A stretch of 64,000 nt of DNA from Elioraea tepidiphila DSM 17972 (GTDB lineage: Bacteria > Pseudomonadota > Alphaproteobacteria > Acetobacterales > Acetobacteraceae), in the NCBI RefSeq assembly GCF_000378465.1, contig NZ_KB899912.1:124001-188000 (forward strand), written 5' to 3'. Position numbers and translations under genes: made by a program. Shown piece by piece: positions 55,556-64,000 of the stretch (within the stretch, counting starts at the first letter, position 1; each line of letters begins with the position of its first letter). Under the pieces are notes generated by a model. It was not told the origin of the DNA. It saw only the letters and a program-made list of their open reading frames with translations, and did no database searches.

Positions 55556-56749
55556 ATGGGCGTGAGGGACTCGGGCAGGCTGGCGGACGGCGTGGTGCTG
55601 TCGGGCATCGCCAAATCGTTCGGGCCGACGCGCGTGCTGGAGGCGATCGACCTCGCGATCGAAGGCGGCGAGTTCCTCACCCTGGTCGGCCCGTCGGGCT
55701 GCGGCAAGTCCACGCTCTTGCGCATCATCGCCGGGCTCGAGACCGCGGATGCCGGCTCGGTCGCGATCGGCGGGCGGAGCGTGGATCATTTGCGCCCCGA
55801 CGAGCGGGACGTTGCGATGGTGTTCCAGTCCTACGCGCTCTACCCGCACATGACGGTGGCGGGAAACATGGCGACCCCGCTGGAGATGCGCCGGCTCACC
55901 CTCGCCGAGCGGCTGCCGCTGATCCGGCATCTCTCGCCGCGCCGGCCGCGCGTGATGCGCGGCATCATGGCCGAGGTGCGCGCGGTCGCCGAGACCCTGC
56001 AGATCGCCCATCTGCTCGACCGCAAGCCCGCGCAGCTCTCGGGCGGGCAGCGCCAGCGCGTGGCGCTGGGCCGCGCCATGGTGCGCCGCCCGCGCGTGTT
56101 CCTGATGGACGAGCCGCTGTCCAATCTCGACGCGGCGTTGCGCGTGCACATGCGGAGCGAACTCGCCGAGCTGCACGCCCGCCTCGGCATCACCTTCATC
56201 TACGTCACCCACGACCAGGTGGAGGCGATGACGATGTCGAGCCGGGTCGCGCTGATGGACCAGGGCCGCATCCTCCAGCTTGGCACCCCCGCCGATCTCT
56301 ACGACCGGCCGGCGACGGTCGCGGTCGCGCGCTTCATCGGCTCGCCGCCGATCAACCTGCTCGAAGGCGAGGCCGACGGCACGGGCGGTGTGCGCATCGA
56401 CGGGGTGCGGCTGCCGATCGCGCCCGGGGTGGCGGCGGGCACGCGCGTCACCGTCGGCATCCGGCCCGAGGCGCTGCATCCGGCGCCGGCGCGCCACGAC
56501 GGGCCGGTGCTGCGCGCGCGGCTGAAGCGCGCCGAGAACCTGGGCGCGGAGTGGATGCTGCACGCCACCCTCGCCGGCGCGGGAGACGCGCCGCTGGTCG
56601 TGCGCATCACCGCCGCCGAGCACGATGCCGCCGCCGCGGCGGGACTGCTCGGCGAAGACCTCGCGCTCGCGGTTGCACCGGCGGGGACGCATCTGTTCGG
56701 CGCCGACGGCGCGCGCATCGCCGTGCGCCGCCTCGCCGGGGTGGCGTGA
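55556..56749 (+). CDS. ABC transporter ATP-binding protein, MalK/UgpC type
   Basis: 397 residues. Walker A GPSGCGKSTL, Q-loop VFQSYALYPHMTV, LSGGQRQRVALGRAMVRRPR, Walker B FLMDEPLSNLDA and a C-terminal OB/TOBE regulatory domain. An insertion between the Q-loop and signature (LPLIRHLSPRRPRVMRGIMA) makes it longer than MalK. It leads the importer operon; the stop and the permease start are adjacent. Confidence 0.93.
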   Translation: MGVRDSGRLADGVVLSGIAKSFGPTRVLEAIDLAIEGGEFLTLVGPSGCGKSTLLRIIAGLETADAGSVAIGGRSVDHLRPDERDVAMVFQSYALYPHMTVAGNMATPLEMRRLTLAERLPLIRHLSPRRPRVMRGIMAEVRAVAETLQIAHLLDRKPAQLSGGQRQRVALGRAMVRRPRVFLMDEPLSNLDAALRVHMRSELAELHARLGITFIYVTHDQVEAMTMSSRVALMDQGRILQLGTPADLYDRPATVAVARFIGSPPINLLEGEADGTGGVRIDGVRLPIAPGVAAGTRVTVGIRPEALHPAPARHDGPVLRARLKRAENLGAEWMLHATLAGAGDAPLVVRITAAEHDAAAAAGLLGEDLALAVAPAGTHLFGADGARIAVRRLAGVA

Positions 56750-56750
56750 G

Positions 56751-57653
56751 ATGAGCCCGCGCGCGCCCGGCTCGCCGCAGGCCCGCACCGAGGCGCGCTG
56801 GGGCGCGATCTTCGCCGCCCCGGCCCTGCTGCTGATCGTGGTGATCCTGCTCGCCCCGCTCGCGGTGCTGGTCGCACTCTCGGCGACCGACTACCGGCTC
56901 GGCGCGATCGCGGTGCGCATGATCGGGCTCGACAACTACGCGGCGATGTTCGCCGATCCCGTGTTCCAGCGCAGCTTGCGCAACACCTTCCTCTACGTCG
57001 CCTTCGTGCTGCCGGTGGCCGTGTTCGGCGGCCTCGGTGTGGCGCTGCTGGTGCACGCGCGCATCCGGACACGCACGATCTACGAGGTGATCTACTTTCT
57101 CCCCGTCACCTCCACACTGGTGGCGATGGCCACCGTCTGGCAGTTCATGCTGCACCCCACGCTCGGCCCGGTGACGCCGCTGCTCGCCGATCTCGGCTTC
57201 GGACGGATCGACCTGCTGAACGACCCCGATTTCGCCCTCGGCACGCTGGCGCTGATCGGCATCTGGCAGCTGATCGGCTTCAACATGGTGCTGTTCCTGG
57301 CCGGACTGTCGGCGATCCCGCGCGAGCTCTACGAGGCGGCCGCGCTCGACGGCGCGCGCTACGGCGCCGACCGCTTCCTCCGCGTCACCTGGCCGCTGCT
57401 GGGCCCGACGACGATGTTCGTCACCGTCACCTCCACCGTCACCGCGTTCAAGGTGTTCGACACCGTGGTGGTGCTGACGCGCGGCGGCCCGCTCGGCTCG
57501 ACCGAGACGCTGCTCTACATCCTCTATCTGGAAGGCTTCCAGTACTTCCGCATGGGCTACGCGGCCGCGATGACAGTGGTGCTGCTGGTGTTCCTCGCCG
57601 GCCTCTCGATCCTCCAGGCGCGCGTGCTCGAGCGCAAGGTGCACTACGCATGA
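56751..57653 (+). CDS. ABC transporter permease, UgpA/MalF type
   Basis: 300 residues, six predicted helices. The EAA loop YEAAALDGARYGADRFLRVT is in the usual place. ATG at 56751, one base after the ATPase stop. Confidence 0.93.
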   Translation: MSPRAPGSPQARTEARWGAIFAAPALLLIVVILLAPLAVLVALSATDYRLGAIAVRMIGLDNYAAMFADPVFQRSLRNTFLYVAFVLPVAVFGGLGVALLVHARIRTRTIYEVIYFLPVTSTLVAMATVWQFMLHPTLGPVTPLLADLGFGRIDLLNDPDFALGTLALIGIWQLIGFNMVLFLAGLSAIPRELYEAAALDGARYGADRFLRVTWPLLGPTTMFVTVTSTVTAFKVFDTVVVLTRGGPLGSTETLLYILYLEGFQYFRMGYAAAMTVVLLVFLAGLSILQARVLERKVHYA

Positions 57654-57663
57654 GGGCGGGGGC

Positions 57664-58494
57664 ATGAGGCCGGGACGCCTGATCGGCCGGATCGCGTCGC
57701 ACGCCGTGCTGCTCGCGGGTGCCGTGGTGATGGCCGCGCCCTTCGTGTGGATGCTGCTCACCTCGATCCGCCCGCCCGAGGAGGTGTTCGGTGCGGTGTT
57801 CGATCCGATCCCGTCGCGCTTCGCCGGGGTCGAGAACTACGGCCAGGCGCTGGGGGCGAGCAACCTGCCGCGCGCGATGCTGAACGGCGTGATCGTCTGC
57901 GGCGGCATCCTCGCGGTGCAGTTGCTCACCGCGATCCCGGCGGCCTACGCGCTCGCGCGGCTCTCGTTCCGCGGCCGCGGCCTGCTGTTCGGTCTGGTGC
58001 TGTTCGGGCTCTGCATCCCGATCCAGGTGCCCGCCCTGCCGCTCTACATCGCGCTCGCGAATCTGCGGCTGCTCGACACCTATTTCGCGCTGATGATGCC
58101 GTTCTTCCTGACCGTGTTCGGCCTGTTCCTGTTCCGCCAGTTCTTCCGCACCTACCCGGAGGAGATCCTTCAGGCCGCCCGGCTCGACGGCATGGGCGAG
58201 TTCGAGATCGTCTGGCGCATCGCGGCCCCTGCGGCACTGCCGGCGATCGCCGCGTTCTCGGTGTTCTCGGTCGTCGCACACTGGAACGATCTCTACTGGC
58301 CGCTGATCGTCGTCACCTCGTCCGAGCGCGCGACCCCCGCACTGGGCATCCTCGCCTTCCGCGATGCCGAGACGGGCGGCAACTATGGCGCGCTGATGGC
58401 GGCCGCGGCGCTGATCACCGGGCCGATGATCGTCGGCTTCCTCGTTGCCCGCCGCGCCTTCGTGCGCGGCATCACCATGACCGGGGTTCGCTGA
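57664..58494 (+). CDS. ABC transporter permease, UgpE/MalG type
   Basis: 276 residues, six predicted helices; EAA loop LQAARLDGMGEFEIVWRIAA. Second membrane subunit of the same importer; starts 10 bp after the first. Confidence 0.93.
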   Translation: MRPGRLIGRIASHAVLLAGAVVMAAPFVWMLLTSIRPPEEVFGAVFDPIPSRFAGVENYGQALGASNLPRAMLNGVIVCGGILAVQLLTAIPAAYALARLSFRGRGLLFGLVLFGLCIPIQVPALPLYIALANLRLLDTYFALMMPFFLTVFGLFLFRQFFRTYPEEILQAARLDGMGEFEIVWRIAAPAALPAIAAFSVFSVVAHWNDLYWPLIVVTSSERATPALGILAFRDAETGGNYGALMAAAALITGPMIVGFLVARRAFVRGITMTGVR

Positions 58495-58521
58495 CCGGCA
58501 CACTCGAAAGGAGAGACTCCG

Positions 58522-59817
58522 ATGCTGACACGCAAGCAACTGCTGACCGGTACCGGCGCTGCCACGCTCGCCGCCACCCTGCCCGCGGAGCGCGCGGCCG
58601 CGCAGGCGCCGGTGACGCTCGACGTCGTGCACGCCTACCCCTCCTTCGCGCGGTTCTTCGCGCCGATCGCCGAGGAGTTCACCAAGGCGAACCCGACCAT
58701 CCGGATCGCCTTCCGCCAGATCATCCCGAACTACGACGAGCTGCACCAGGCGCTGCTGCGCGGCGCGCTGACCAACCAGCTCCCGGACGTGACGTTCTCC
58801 GGCTTCAACCGCCTGCCCGAACTCGCGCGCACGCTGGCCGCGCGCAACCAGATCATCGATCTCGGCCCGCTGATCGCCGCCGAGGGCGCCACCTGGGCCA
58901 GCGAGAACTTCAGCCCGCGCATGCTGGCCTTGGGCAAGGTGGACGGCACGCAATTCGGCATGCCGTTCAACGCCTCCTCGCCGATCGCCTACTACAACCC
59001 CGAACTCGTTGCGCGCGCCGGCGGCGACCCGGACGCGTTCCCGGACTCCTGGGACGGGGTGATCGCCCTCGGCGCGCGCATCAAGCGGGCCGCACCGAAC
59101 GCGATGGGCGTGTCCTACTACATCAACAGCTTCGACTCCGACTGGCTGTTCCAGGCGCTGGTTCAACAGGGCGGCGGGCGGATGCTGTCGGCGGACGGCA
59201 AGACCGTCACCTTCGGTGATGCCGCCGGGCTCGCGGCGGTGCGGCTCGCGCGGCGCTTCGTCACCGAATGCGGCATGGAACTGATCGGCGCGGACCAGAA
59301 CCGCCAGCAATTCGCCACCGGCGGCATCGGCATCATCTTCGACAGCCCCGCCCGGCTCTCGGTGATCACCGGGCTGGTCGGTGGGCGCTTCCCGCTGCGC
59401 ACCTCGCCCTTCCCGATCACCGACAAGCAGAACGGCGGCGTGCCCACGGGCGGCAACGCGGCAGTGATCATGGCCCGCGACGAGGCCAAGCGCCGCGCGG
59501 CCTGGGAGTACGTGAAATTCTCCGCGGGTCCCTTGGCGCAGAAGATCGCTGTCGAGATGACCGGCTACCTTCCGACCAATCTGCGCGCGGCCGGGCCGGA
59601 GTTCCTCGGCAGCTACTACCAGCAGAACCCGAACGCGCGTTCGGCCGCGTTGCAGGCCGACCGGTCGCTGCCGTGGGAGGATTACGGCGCGAACGGGCCG
59701 CGCATCCACCGCGCGCAGCAGGAGATCCTGACCTCGATCATGCGCGGCGACCTCACCCCCGAGGCCGGGCTCGCGCGCCTCGTGGAGCAGACGACCGCGC
59801 TGATGCGTGCGGCGTAA
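58522..59817 (+). CDS. ABC transporter solute-binding protein, UgpB/MalE type
   Basis: 431 residues. Signal-like N-terminus MLTRKQLLTGTGAATLAATL ending near AAAQA; then VTLDVVHAYPSFARFFAPIA and WEYVKFSAGPLAQ. Group of proteins binding oligosaccharides or glycerol-3-phosphate. Placed last in the importer operon. The ligand is not clear, and the adjacent hydantoinase and MmgE/PrpD genes may point to a different class of compound. Confidence 0.9.
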   Translation: MLTRKQLLTGTGAATLAATLPAERAAAQAPVTLDVVHAYPSFARFFAPIAEEFTKANPTIRIAFRQIIPNYDELHQALLRGALTNQLPDVTFSGFNRLPELARTLAARNQIIDLGPLIAAEGATWASENFSPRMLALGKVDGTQFGMPFNASSPIAYYNPELVARAGGDPDAFPDSWDGVIALGARIKRAAPNAMGVSYYINSFDSDWLFQALVQQGGGRMLSADGKTVTFGDAAGLAAVRLARRFVTECGMELIGADQNRQQFATGGIGIIFDSPARLSVITGLVGGRFPLRTSPFPITDKQNGGVPTGGNAAVIMARDEAKRRAAWEYVKFSAGPLAQKIAVEMTGYLPTNLRAAGPEFLGSYYQQNPNARSAALQADRSLPWEDYGANGPRIHRAQQEILTSIMRGDLTPEAGLARLVEQTTALMRAA

Positions 59818-59819
59818 CC

Positions 59820-61172
59820 TCAGCCCGACGCGGCGCGCATGAGCGCGCCGAGGTCGGGCGCGGTGTCGAGCGTCTCGACCGCGGCGACGAGCGCAGCGAC
59901 ATCCGCCCGCGGGCGGCGGGCGGCGGCGAGGCAAGCCGCCACCTTCGCGATCTGCGCGTCACGCGGGAGCGGATTCGCCGGGCTGCCGAGCGTGTGCTCG
60001 ACGGTGATGCGCGCGGTCGTCACATGCTCGATTTCGATCGTCTGCGGCACGACCGCGTTCGGATCGGGGTTGTCGTCCGCCATCAGCCGCACCTTGCCGG
60101 CGAGCGCGAGCGTCGCGGCATCGGTCAGGCGCGCGGGCGTGAAATCGGCGAGCCCGACCGTGCCGAAGCGCAGCGTCGTCGCCGCGACGAAGGGCAGGCA
60201 GAGCCGCGCGTAGTTGGGCGTCAGGTCGTCGCGCAAGGGGCGCCCCACCAGACGCATCGCCAGCGGCGGCAGATGGAGCCGCACCTCGCGCACCGATGCG
60301 GGATCGATCGTCTCGCCCGCGCGCAACCGTTGCAGCCCGTCGATCACCGGATGCGTGAGCCGACCCGACGGGAACGGCTTGTGCGACAACGCCTGCGCCT
60401 GCCACGTGCGCCCGAGCGCCGCGAGCCCCGGTGCGAGATCGTGCTCGGGCTCCGTCATCGCCAGGAACCCGGACGCGCCGGTCAGCCACCCCTCGGGGCC
60501 GCGCGCGCCCGCCTCGGCGAGGTCGGCGGCGCGCAGCCCGGCGCCAGCGGCGAAGCCCATCTGCACCGCGAGCGCCATGCCGCCCTCGTGATGCGCCTGC
60601 ATCGTTCCCGGGATCTGGCCGAGCAGCAGTCCCGCCCCGGCCGCGCCCTTCGCGAGGTCGAAGCCGCGCAGCCGCGCGACCGCACCATAGGCGCCGAACA
60701 TGCCGGCGGTGGCGGGGCGGAAGAACCGCATCGGCCCGCGCGAGGCCGCGCCGATCGTGCAGGCGAGCTCCAGACCGAACACCACCGCCGAGACGAGGCG
60801 CGCACCGCTGACGCCACCCTGCCGCTCCGCCTCGGCGAGGGCCGCGGCGAGGGTCGGCGTCATCGCGTGCACCACCGCCCGCTCGTGGATCGCGTCGAAC
60901 TCCAGCGCATGAGCCTGGAACGCGTTGACGAACGCTGCCTGTGCGGCCGGCAGGCGCGTGCCCTCGCCCCAGACCGTCGCCGCGCCGGCCGCGCCCCAGC
61001 GCGACGCGGCGGCGATGATTCCAGGCTGATCCTCATGGGCCGTGCCGGCGATGCCGACCGCGAGCGTGTCGAGGATGAACACGCGCGCCGCATCGCGCGC
61101 GGCGGCGGGGATCGCCTCGCCTGGCGTCTCCAGCACGTGGCACAGCAACGCGCGTTCGGGCTCCGGCATCAT
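59820..61172 (-). CDS. MmgE/PrpD family protein
   Basis: 450 residues; all-helical first part and a second mixed domain. FILDTLAVGIAGTAHEDQPG, NAFQAHALEFDAIHERAVVH and SHKPFPSGRLTHPVIDGLQR are family signatures. PrpD is 2-methylcitrate dehydratase; other members act on cis-aconitate, iminodisuccinate or unknown acids. The start ATG at 61172 (or 61169) lacks a strong ribosome-binding site. Convergent with the binding protein gene (stops 2 bp apart) and divergent from hyuB. Confidence 0.9.
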   Translation of the reverse strand: MMPEPERALLCHVLETPGEAIPAAARDAARVFILDTLAVGIAGTAHEDQPGIIAAASRWGAAGAATVWGEGTRLPAAQAAFVNAFQAHALEFDAIHERAVVHAMTPTLAAALAEAERQGGVSGARLVSAVVFGLELACTIGAASRGPMRFFRPATAGMFGAYGAVARLRGFDLAKGAAGAGLLLGQIPGTMQAHHEGGMALAVQMGFAAGAGLRAADLAEAGARGPEGWLTGASGFLAMTEPEHDLAPGLAALGRTWQAQALSHKPFPSGRLTHPVIDGLQRLRAGETIDPASVREVRLHLPPLAMRLVGRPLRDDLTPNYARLCLPFVAATTLRFGTVGLADFTPARLTDAATLALAGKVRLMADDNPDPNAVVPQTIEIEHVTTARITVEHTLGSPANPLPRDAQIAKVAACLAAARRPRADVAALVAAVETLDTAPDLGALMRAASG

Positions 61173-61282
61173 CGCGCGATGCTGGAGACGCGCGCGCGGC
61201 CGGTCAATCCGCACCCCGCTTGCGGCACCCGGCATCTGCGCCGACACTCGCGCGCACCCAGCGCACGAGGCCCGCACACTCC

Positions 61283-63067
61283 ATGTCCGCCAGCCACGAC
61301 CCGATCGCGTTCGAGCTCTTCCGCAACGCGATCTTCTCGATCGCCGACGAGATGGCGCTGACGGTGTTCCGCACCACCTATTCGGGCGTGCTGAAGGACA
61401 ACATGGACTATTCGACCGCCTTCGCCGACGCGAACGGGCGACTGGTGGCGCAGGGACTGACGCTGCCCGGACATCTCGGCTCGATCCCGACCGCGCTCGA
61501 AAGCGTGATGCGCCATTTCGGCGACTCGATGCACGAGGGCGACATCTACTGCCTGAACGACCCGTTCGACGGCGGGATGCACCTGCCCGACATCTTCGTC
61601 TTCAAGCCGCTCTACCACCAGGGCAGGCGCCTCGCCTTCGCCGCGACCGTCTGCCACCACACCGACGTGGGCGGCCGCGTCGCCGGCTCGAATGCCTCCG
61701 ACTCGACCGAGATCTACGCCGAGGGGCTGCGCATCCCGCCGCTCAAGCTCTACGACCGCGGCGTGCGCAACGAGACGCTGATGGCGATCATCGAGCGCAA
61801 CGTACGCCTGCCGGTGCGGCTGTTCGGCGACCTGCGCGCCCAGCTCGCCGCCTGCCATATCGCCGAGACCCAGTTCGCCGAGCTCGTCGCCCGCTACGGC
61901 CCTGACACCGTCGCCTTCTACATGGAGGAGGTGATCGACTATGCCGAGCGGCTGACGCGCGCGGCGCTCGCCGAGCTGCCGGACGGCGAATGGTCGTTCG
62001 AGGACTGGATCGACGACGACGGCGTGGATGTCGGCAAGCCGATCCGCCTGTTCGTCACGCTGAGGAAGCAGGGCGGCCACATGGTGGTGGACTGGACCGG
62101 CACGAATCCGCAGGTGAAGGGGGCGATCAACAATACGCTCTCCTTCACCAAGGCCGCCTCCTACACCGCCGTGCGCTCCGTGCTGCCGGCGGGCATCCCG
62201 AACAACGAGGGCGTGTTCCGCGCGATCGAGGTGATCTGCGCGCCCGGCACGGTCGGCAACGGCGTGCTGCCGGCCGCCTGCGCGGCGCGCGGGCTGACCG
62301 GGTTCCGCATGACCGACTGCGTGTTCGGCGCGCTCGCGATGATGCTCCCCGACCGCGTCTTCGCCGCCGGCGACGGCGGCAACACGGGGATCTCGATCGG
62401 CGGGTGGGACGCCGAGCGCAGGCCGTTCATCTACGTCGACTTCACCTGCGGCGCCTGGGGAGCGCGTCCCTGGGCCGACGGGCTGGACGGCAACAGCCAC
62501 ATGTTCGCCAACATGGCCTCGCACTCGGTCGAGGTGACCGAGGCGGAGCAGCCGATCCAGCTCCTCGCCTACGAGTTCGTGCCCGACAGGGCGGGTGCCG
62601 GGATGTTCCGCGGCGGCGTGCCGTTCCGCCGCGACTACCGCTTCCTGGAGGCGGAGGGCACGTTGCAGGTGCGCTCGGATCGGCGCGTGCACCGGCCCTT
62701 CGGCCTCTACGGCGGCAGCCCCGGCGCGCCGTCCGAGAACGTTCTGAACCCGGATGGCGCGGCCGAACCCCTGCCCTCCAAGCTCACGATGACCATCCGC
62801 CGCGGCGAGGTGTTCCGCCACGTGCTCGCCGGTGGCGGCGGCTGGGGCGATCCGCTGGAACGCGACCCTGCGCTGGTGCTGCGCGACGTGCGCAACGAGC
62901 TGCTCTCGGTCGCCAAGGCCGCCGCCGATTACGGTGTGGTGGTCGCCGGCGGCGCCGTCGATGCCGCGGCCACCGCGCGCCTTCGCGCTGAGCTGCGTGC
63001 GCGGCGCGGCTGGCAGGCGCCACCCAAGGTGCAACGCACCGATCCGCTGCCCCGGGCGGCGGAGTGA
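61283..63067 (+). CDS. hyuB: Hydantoinase B/oxoprolinase B family subunit
   Basis: 594 residues. MSASHDPIAFELFRNAIFSI, DNMDYSTAFADANGRLVAQG, HLPDIFVFKPLYHQGR and CHHTDVGGRVAGSNA are family segments. Works with HyuA as an ATP-dependent amidohydrolase or carboxylase (N-methylhydantoin, 5-oxoproline, acetophenone or acetone families). Substrate not determinable. Next gene begins 5 bp after the stop. Confidence 0.93.
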   Translation: MSASHDPIAFELFRNAIFSIADEMALTVFRTTYSGVLKDNMDYSTAFADANGRLVAQGLTLPGHLGSIPTALESVMRHFGDSMHEGDIYCLNDPFDGGMHLPDIFVFKPLYHQGRRLAFAATVCHHTDVGGRVAGSNASDSTEIYAEGLRIPPLKLYDRGVRNETLMAIIERNVRLPVRLFGDLRAQLAACHIAETQFAELVARYGPDTVAFYMEEVIDYAERLTRAALAELPDGEWSFEDWIDDDGVDVGKPIRLFVTLRKQGGHMVVDWTGTNPQVKGAINNTLSFTKAASYTAVRSVLPAGIPNNEGVFRAIEVICAPGTVGNGVLPAACAARGLTGFRMTDCVFGALAMMLPDRVFAAGDGGNTGISIGGWDAERRPFIYVDFTCGAWGARPWADGLDGNSHMFANMASHSVEVTEAEQPIQLLAYEFVPDRAGAGMFRGGVPFRRDYRFLEAEGTLQVRSDRRVHRPFGLYGGSPGAPSENVLNPDGAAEPLPSKLTMTIRRGEVFRHVLAGGGGWGDPLERDPALVLRDVRNELLSVAKAAADYGVVVAGGAVDAAATARLRAELRARRGWQAPPKVQRTDPLPRAAE

Positions 63068-63072
63068 CGGGC

Positions 63073-64000
63073 ATGGTCACGACCTGGCGCGTCGGTGTCG
63101 ATATCGGCGGCACCTTCACCGACATCGTGCTGCTCGGCGCCGACGGCACCGTGCACACGAAGAAGATCTCCTCCAGCGTCGGCGACTATGCGCGCGCGAT
63201 CGTCGAGGGCCTGGGCCAGCTCTTCGCCGAGACCGGCATCGCCGGCGGTACGATCGAGGAGATCAGGCACGGCACCACGGTCGCGTCCAACGCGATCCTG
63301 GAGCACAAGGGTGCGCGCACCGGGCTGATCACCACCAAGGGCTTCCGCGACGTGCTGGAGATCCGCACGCTGCGCATGCCGCGGCTCTACGACATCGCCT
63401 GGGAGAAGCCGCCCCCCCTGGTCGAGCGCCGGCTGCGCCGCGTGGTGGATGAGCGCGTCGATGCCCGCGGGCGCGTCGAGCGGCCGCTCGATCCGGCCGA
63501 GGCCGAGGCCGTGGTGCGCGACCTGATCGACGAGGGCGTCGAGGCGATCGCGATCTGCCTGCTGCACGCCTACGCCAATCCCGCGCACGAGACGCTGCTC
63601 GCCGGGATCGTGCGCCGCCTGGCACCCGATCTGCCGCTCTCGGTCTCGTCCGAGGTGCTGCCCGAGATCAAGGAGTACGAGCGCACCTCGACCACGGTGA
63701 TCAACGCCTATGTGATGCCGATCGTCGCGCGCTACCTGCGCGCGCTGCGCAGCGGGCTCGACAGCGCGGGCGTGCCGGCGCGGCTGTTGCTGATGCAGTC
63801 CAATGGCGGGCTGATGGCCTCCGAGGCGGCGGCCGCCCGGCCGATGCACATCATCGAGTCTGGCCCCGCCGGCGGCGTGATCGGCGCGCAGGCGCTCGCG
63901 CGCGCGAAGGACCTGCCCGACATCATCACCTTCGACATGGGCGGCACCACCGCGAAGGCCGCGACCGTCGAGGGCGGGCATGTCGCGCGCGCCGCCGAAT
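63073..64000 (+). CDS. hyuA: Hydantoinase A/oxoprolinase A family subunit, C-terminus cut by window edge
   Basis: 309 residues are visible from ATG 63073 out of about 680. RVGVDIGGTFTDIVLLGADG (actin-fold phosphate-binding loop), RHGTTVASNAILEHKGARTG and MQSNGGLMASEAAAARPMHI, ending in TFDMGGTTAKAA. Pairs with HyuB. Right part is outside the window. Confidence 0.94.
   Translation, partial: MVTTWRVGVDIGGTFTDIVLLGADGTVHTKKISSSVGDYARAIVEGLGQLFAETGIAGGTIEEIRHGTTVASNAILEHKGARTGLITTKGFRDVLEIRTLRMPRLYDIAWEKPPPLVERRLRRVVDERVDARGRVERPLDPAEAEAVVRDLIDEGVEAIAICLLHAYANPAHETLLAGIVRRLAPDLPLSVSSEVLPEIKEYERTSTTVINAYVMPIVARYLRALRSGLDSAGVPARLLLMQSNGGLMASEAAAARPMHIIESGPAGGVIGAQALARAKDLPDIITFDMGGTTAKAATVEGGHVARAAE

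Overview
The window is very GC-rich chromosomal DNA with tightly packed, overlapping genes, almost certainly from an alphaproteobacterium and probably Rhodospirillales/Acetobacteraceae. The lineage rests on several markers: an ATP synthase zeta (DUF1476) gene, the HprK-RapZ-EIIA-HPr-EI regulatory PTS operon with a short HprK, a GTTC-N7-GTTC LexA box, a GGAAC-N16-CGTT (EcfG-type) promoter and a YdcH/DUF465 gene. No rRNA, tRNA, CRISPR array, insertion sequence or transposase was found. Genus cannot be fixed from sequence reading alone.

Layout. Positions 1-3.9 kb (minus): regulatory PTS operon hprK-rapZ-EIIA-ptsH-ptsI (ptsI runs off the left edge). 4.1-6.8 kb: purC-purS-(membrane protein)-(glycolipid-binding-like)-purQ. 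6.9-10.8 kb: two CigR-family secreted proteins, an NRDE/TANGO2 protein, ATP synthase zeta, and an ECF42-type sigma factor with its YCII-domain partner. 10.9-15.4 kb: purB, terC and the SOS-type imuA-imuB pair. 15.4-17.0 kb: a small lower-GC insert carrying a yefM-yoeB toxin-antitoxin pair plus an unknown third gene. 17.0-24.8 kb (minus): amidase, thermonuclease-like protein, and a run of overlapping housekeeping genes dapF-mtaB-ftsY-dinB-DUF465-purE-purK. 24.9-34.6 kb: myo-inositol catabolism genes (iolE, iolD; divergently iolG), an SDR, an inositol-monophosphatase-like enzyme and an Fbp/Afu-type ABC importer. 34.7-38.6 kb: a lower-GC three-gene cassette (ribbon-helix-helix regulator, AAA ATPase, subtilisin-like protease) resembling the IetAS antiphage system. 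38.7-43.0 kb: rpmI-rplT-pheS-pheT. 43.0-46.7 kb: RidA-like protein, TctC-type binding protein, alpha-hydroxy-acid oxidase, pdxJ. 46.7-50 kb: rsh (RelA/SpoT), rpoZ, folK. 50-55.5 kb: NYN-domain protein, family-5 uracil-DNA glycosylase, MFS exporter, glutathione peroxidase, sulfite-oxidase-like molybdoenzyme, acyl-CoA synthetase. 55.5-64 kb: sugar/polyol-type ABC importer, MmgE/PrpD protein and hydantoinase/oxoprolinase subunits hyuB and hyuA (hyuA runs off the right edge).

How the genes fit together. Purine biosynthesis genes are scattered in three places (purC/S/Q, purB, purE/K). The PTS operon has no sugar permease in view and is best read as a signalling chain. The inositol genes, the phosphatase and the Afu-type importer are contiguous and may form one uptake-and-degradation unit. 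The two lower-GC inserts (15.5-16.9 kb and 34.7-38.6 kb) look acquired and carry toxin-antitoxin or defence-like functions between housekeeping operons. The 34.7-38.6 kb cassette is the best candidate for a less-described biological system, mainly because the regulator and its repeat-bearing promoter are linked to the ATPase-protease pair.
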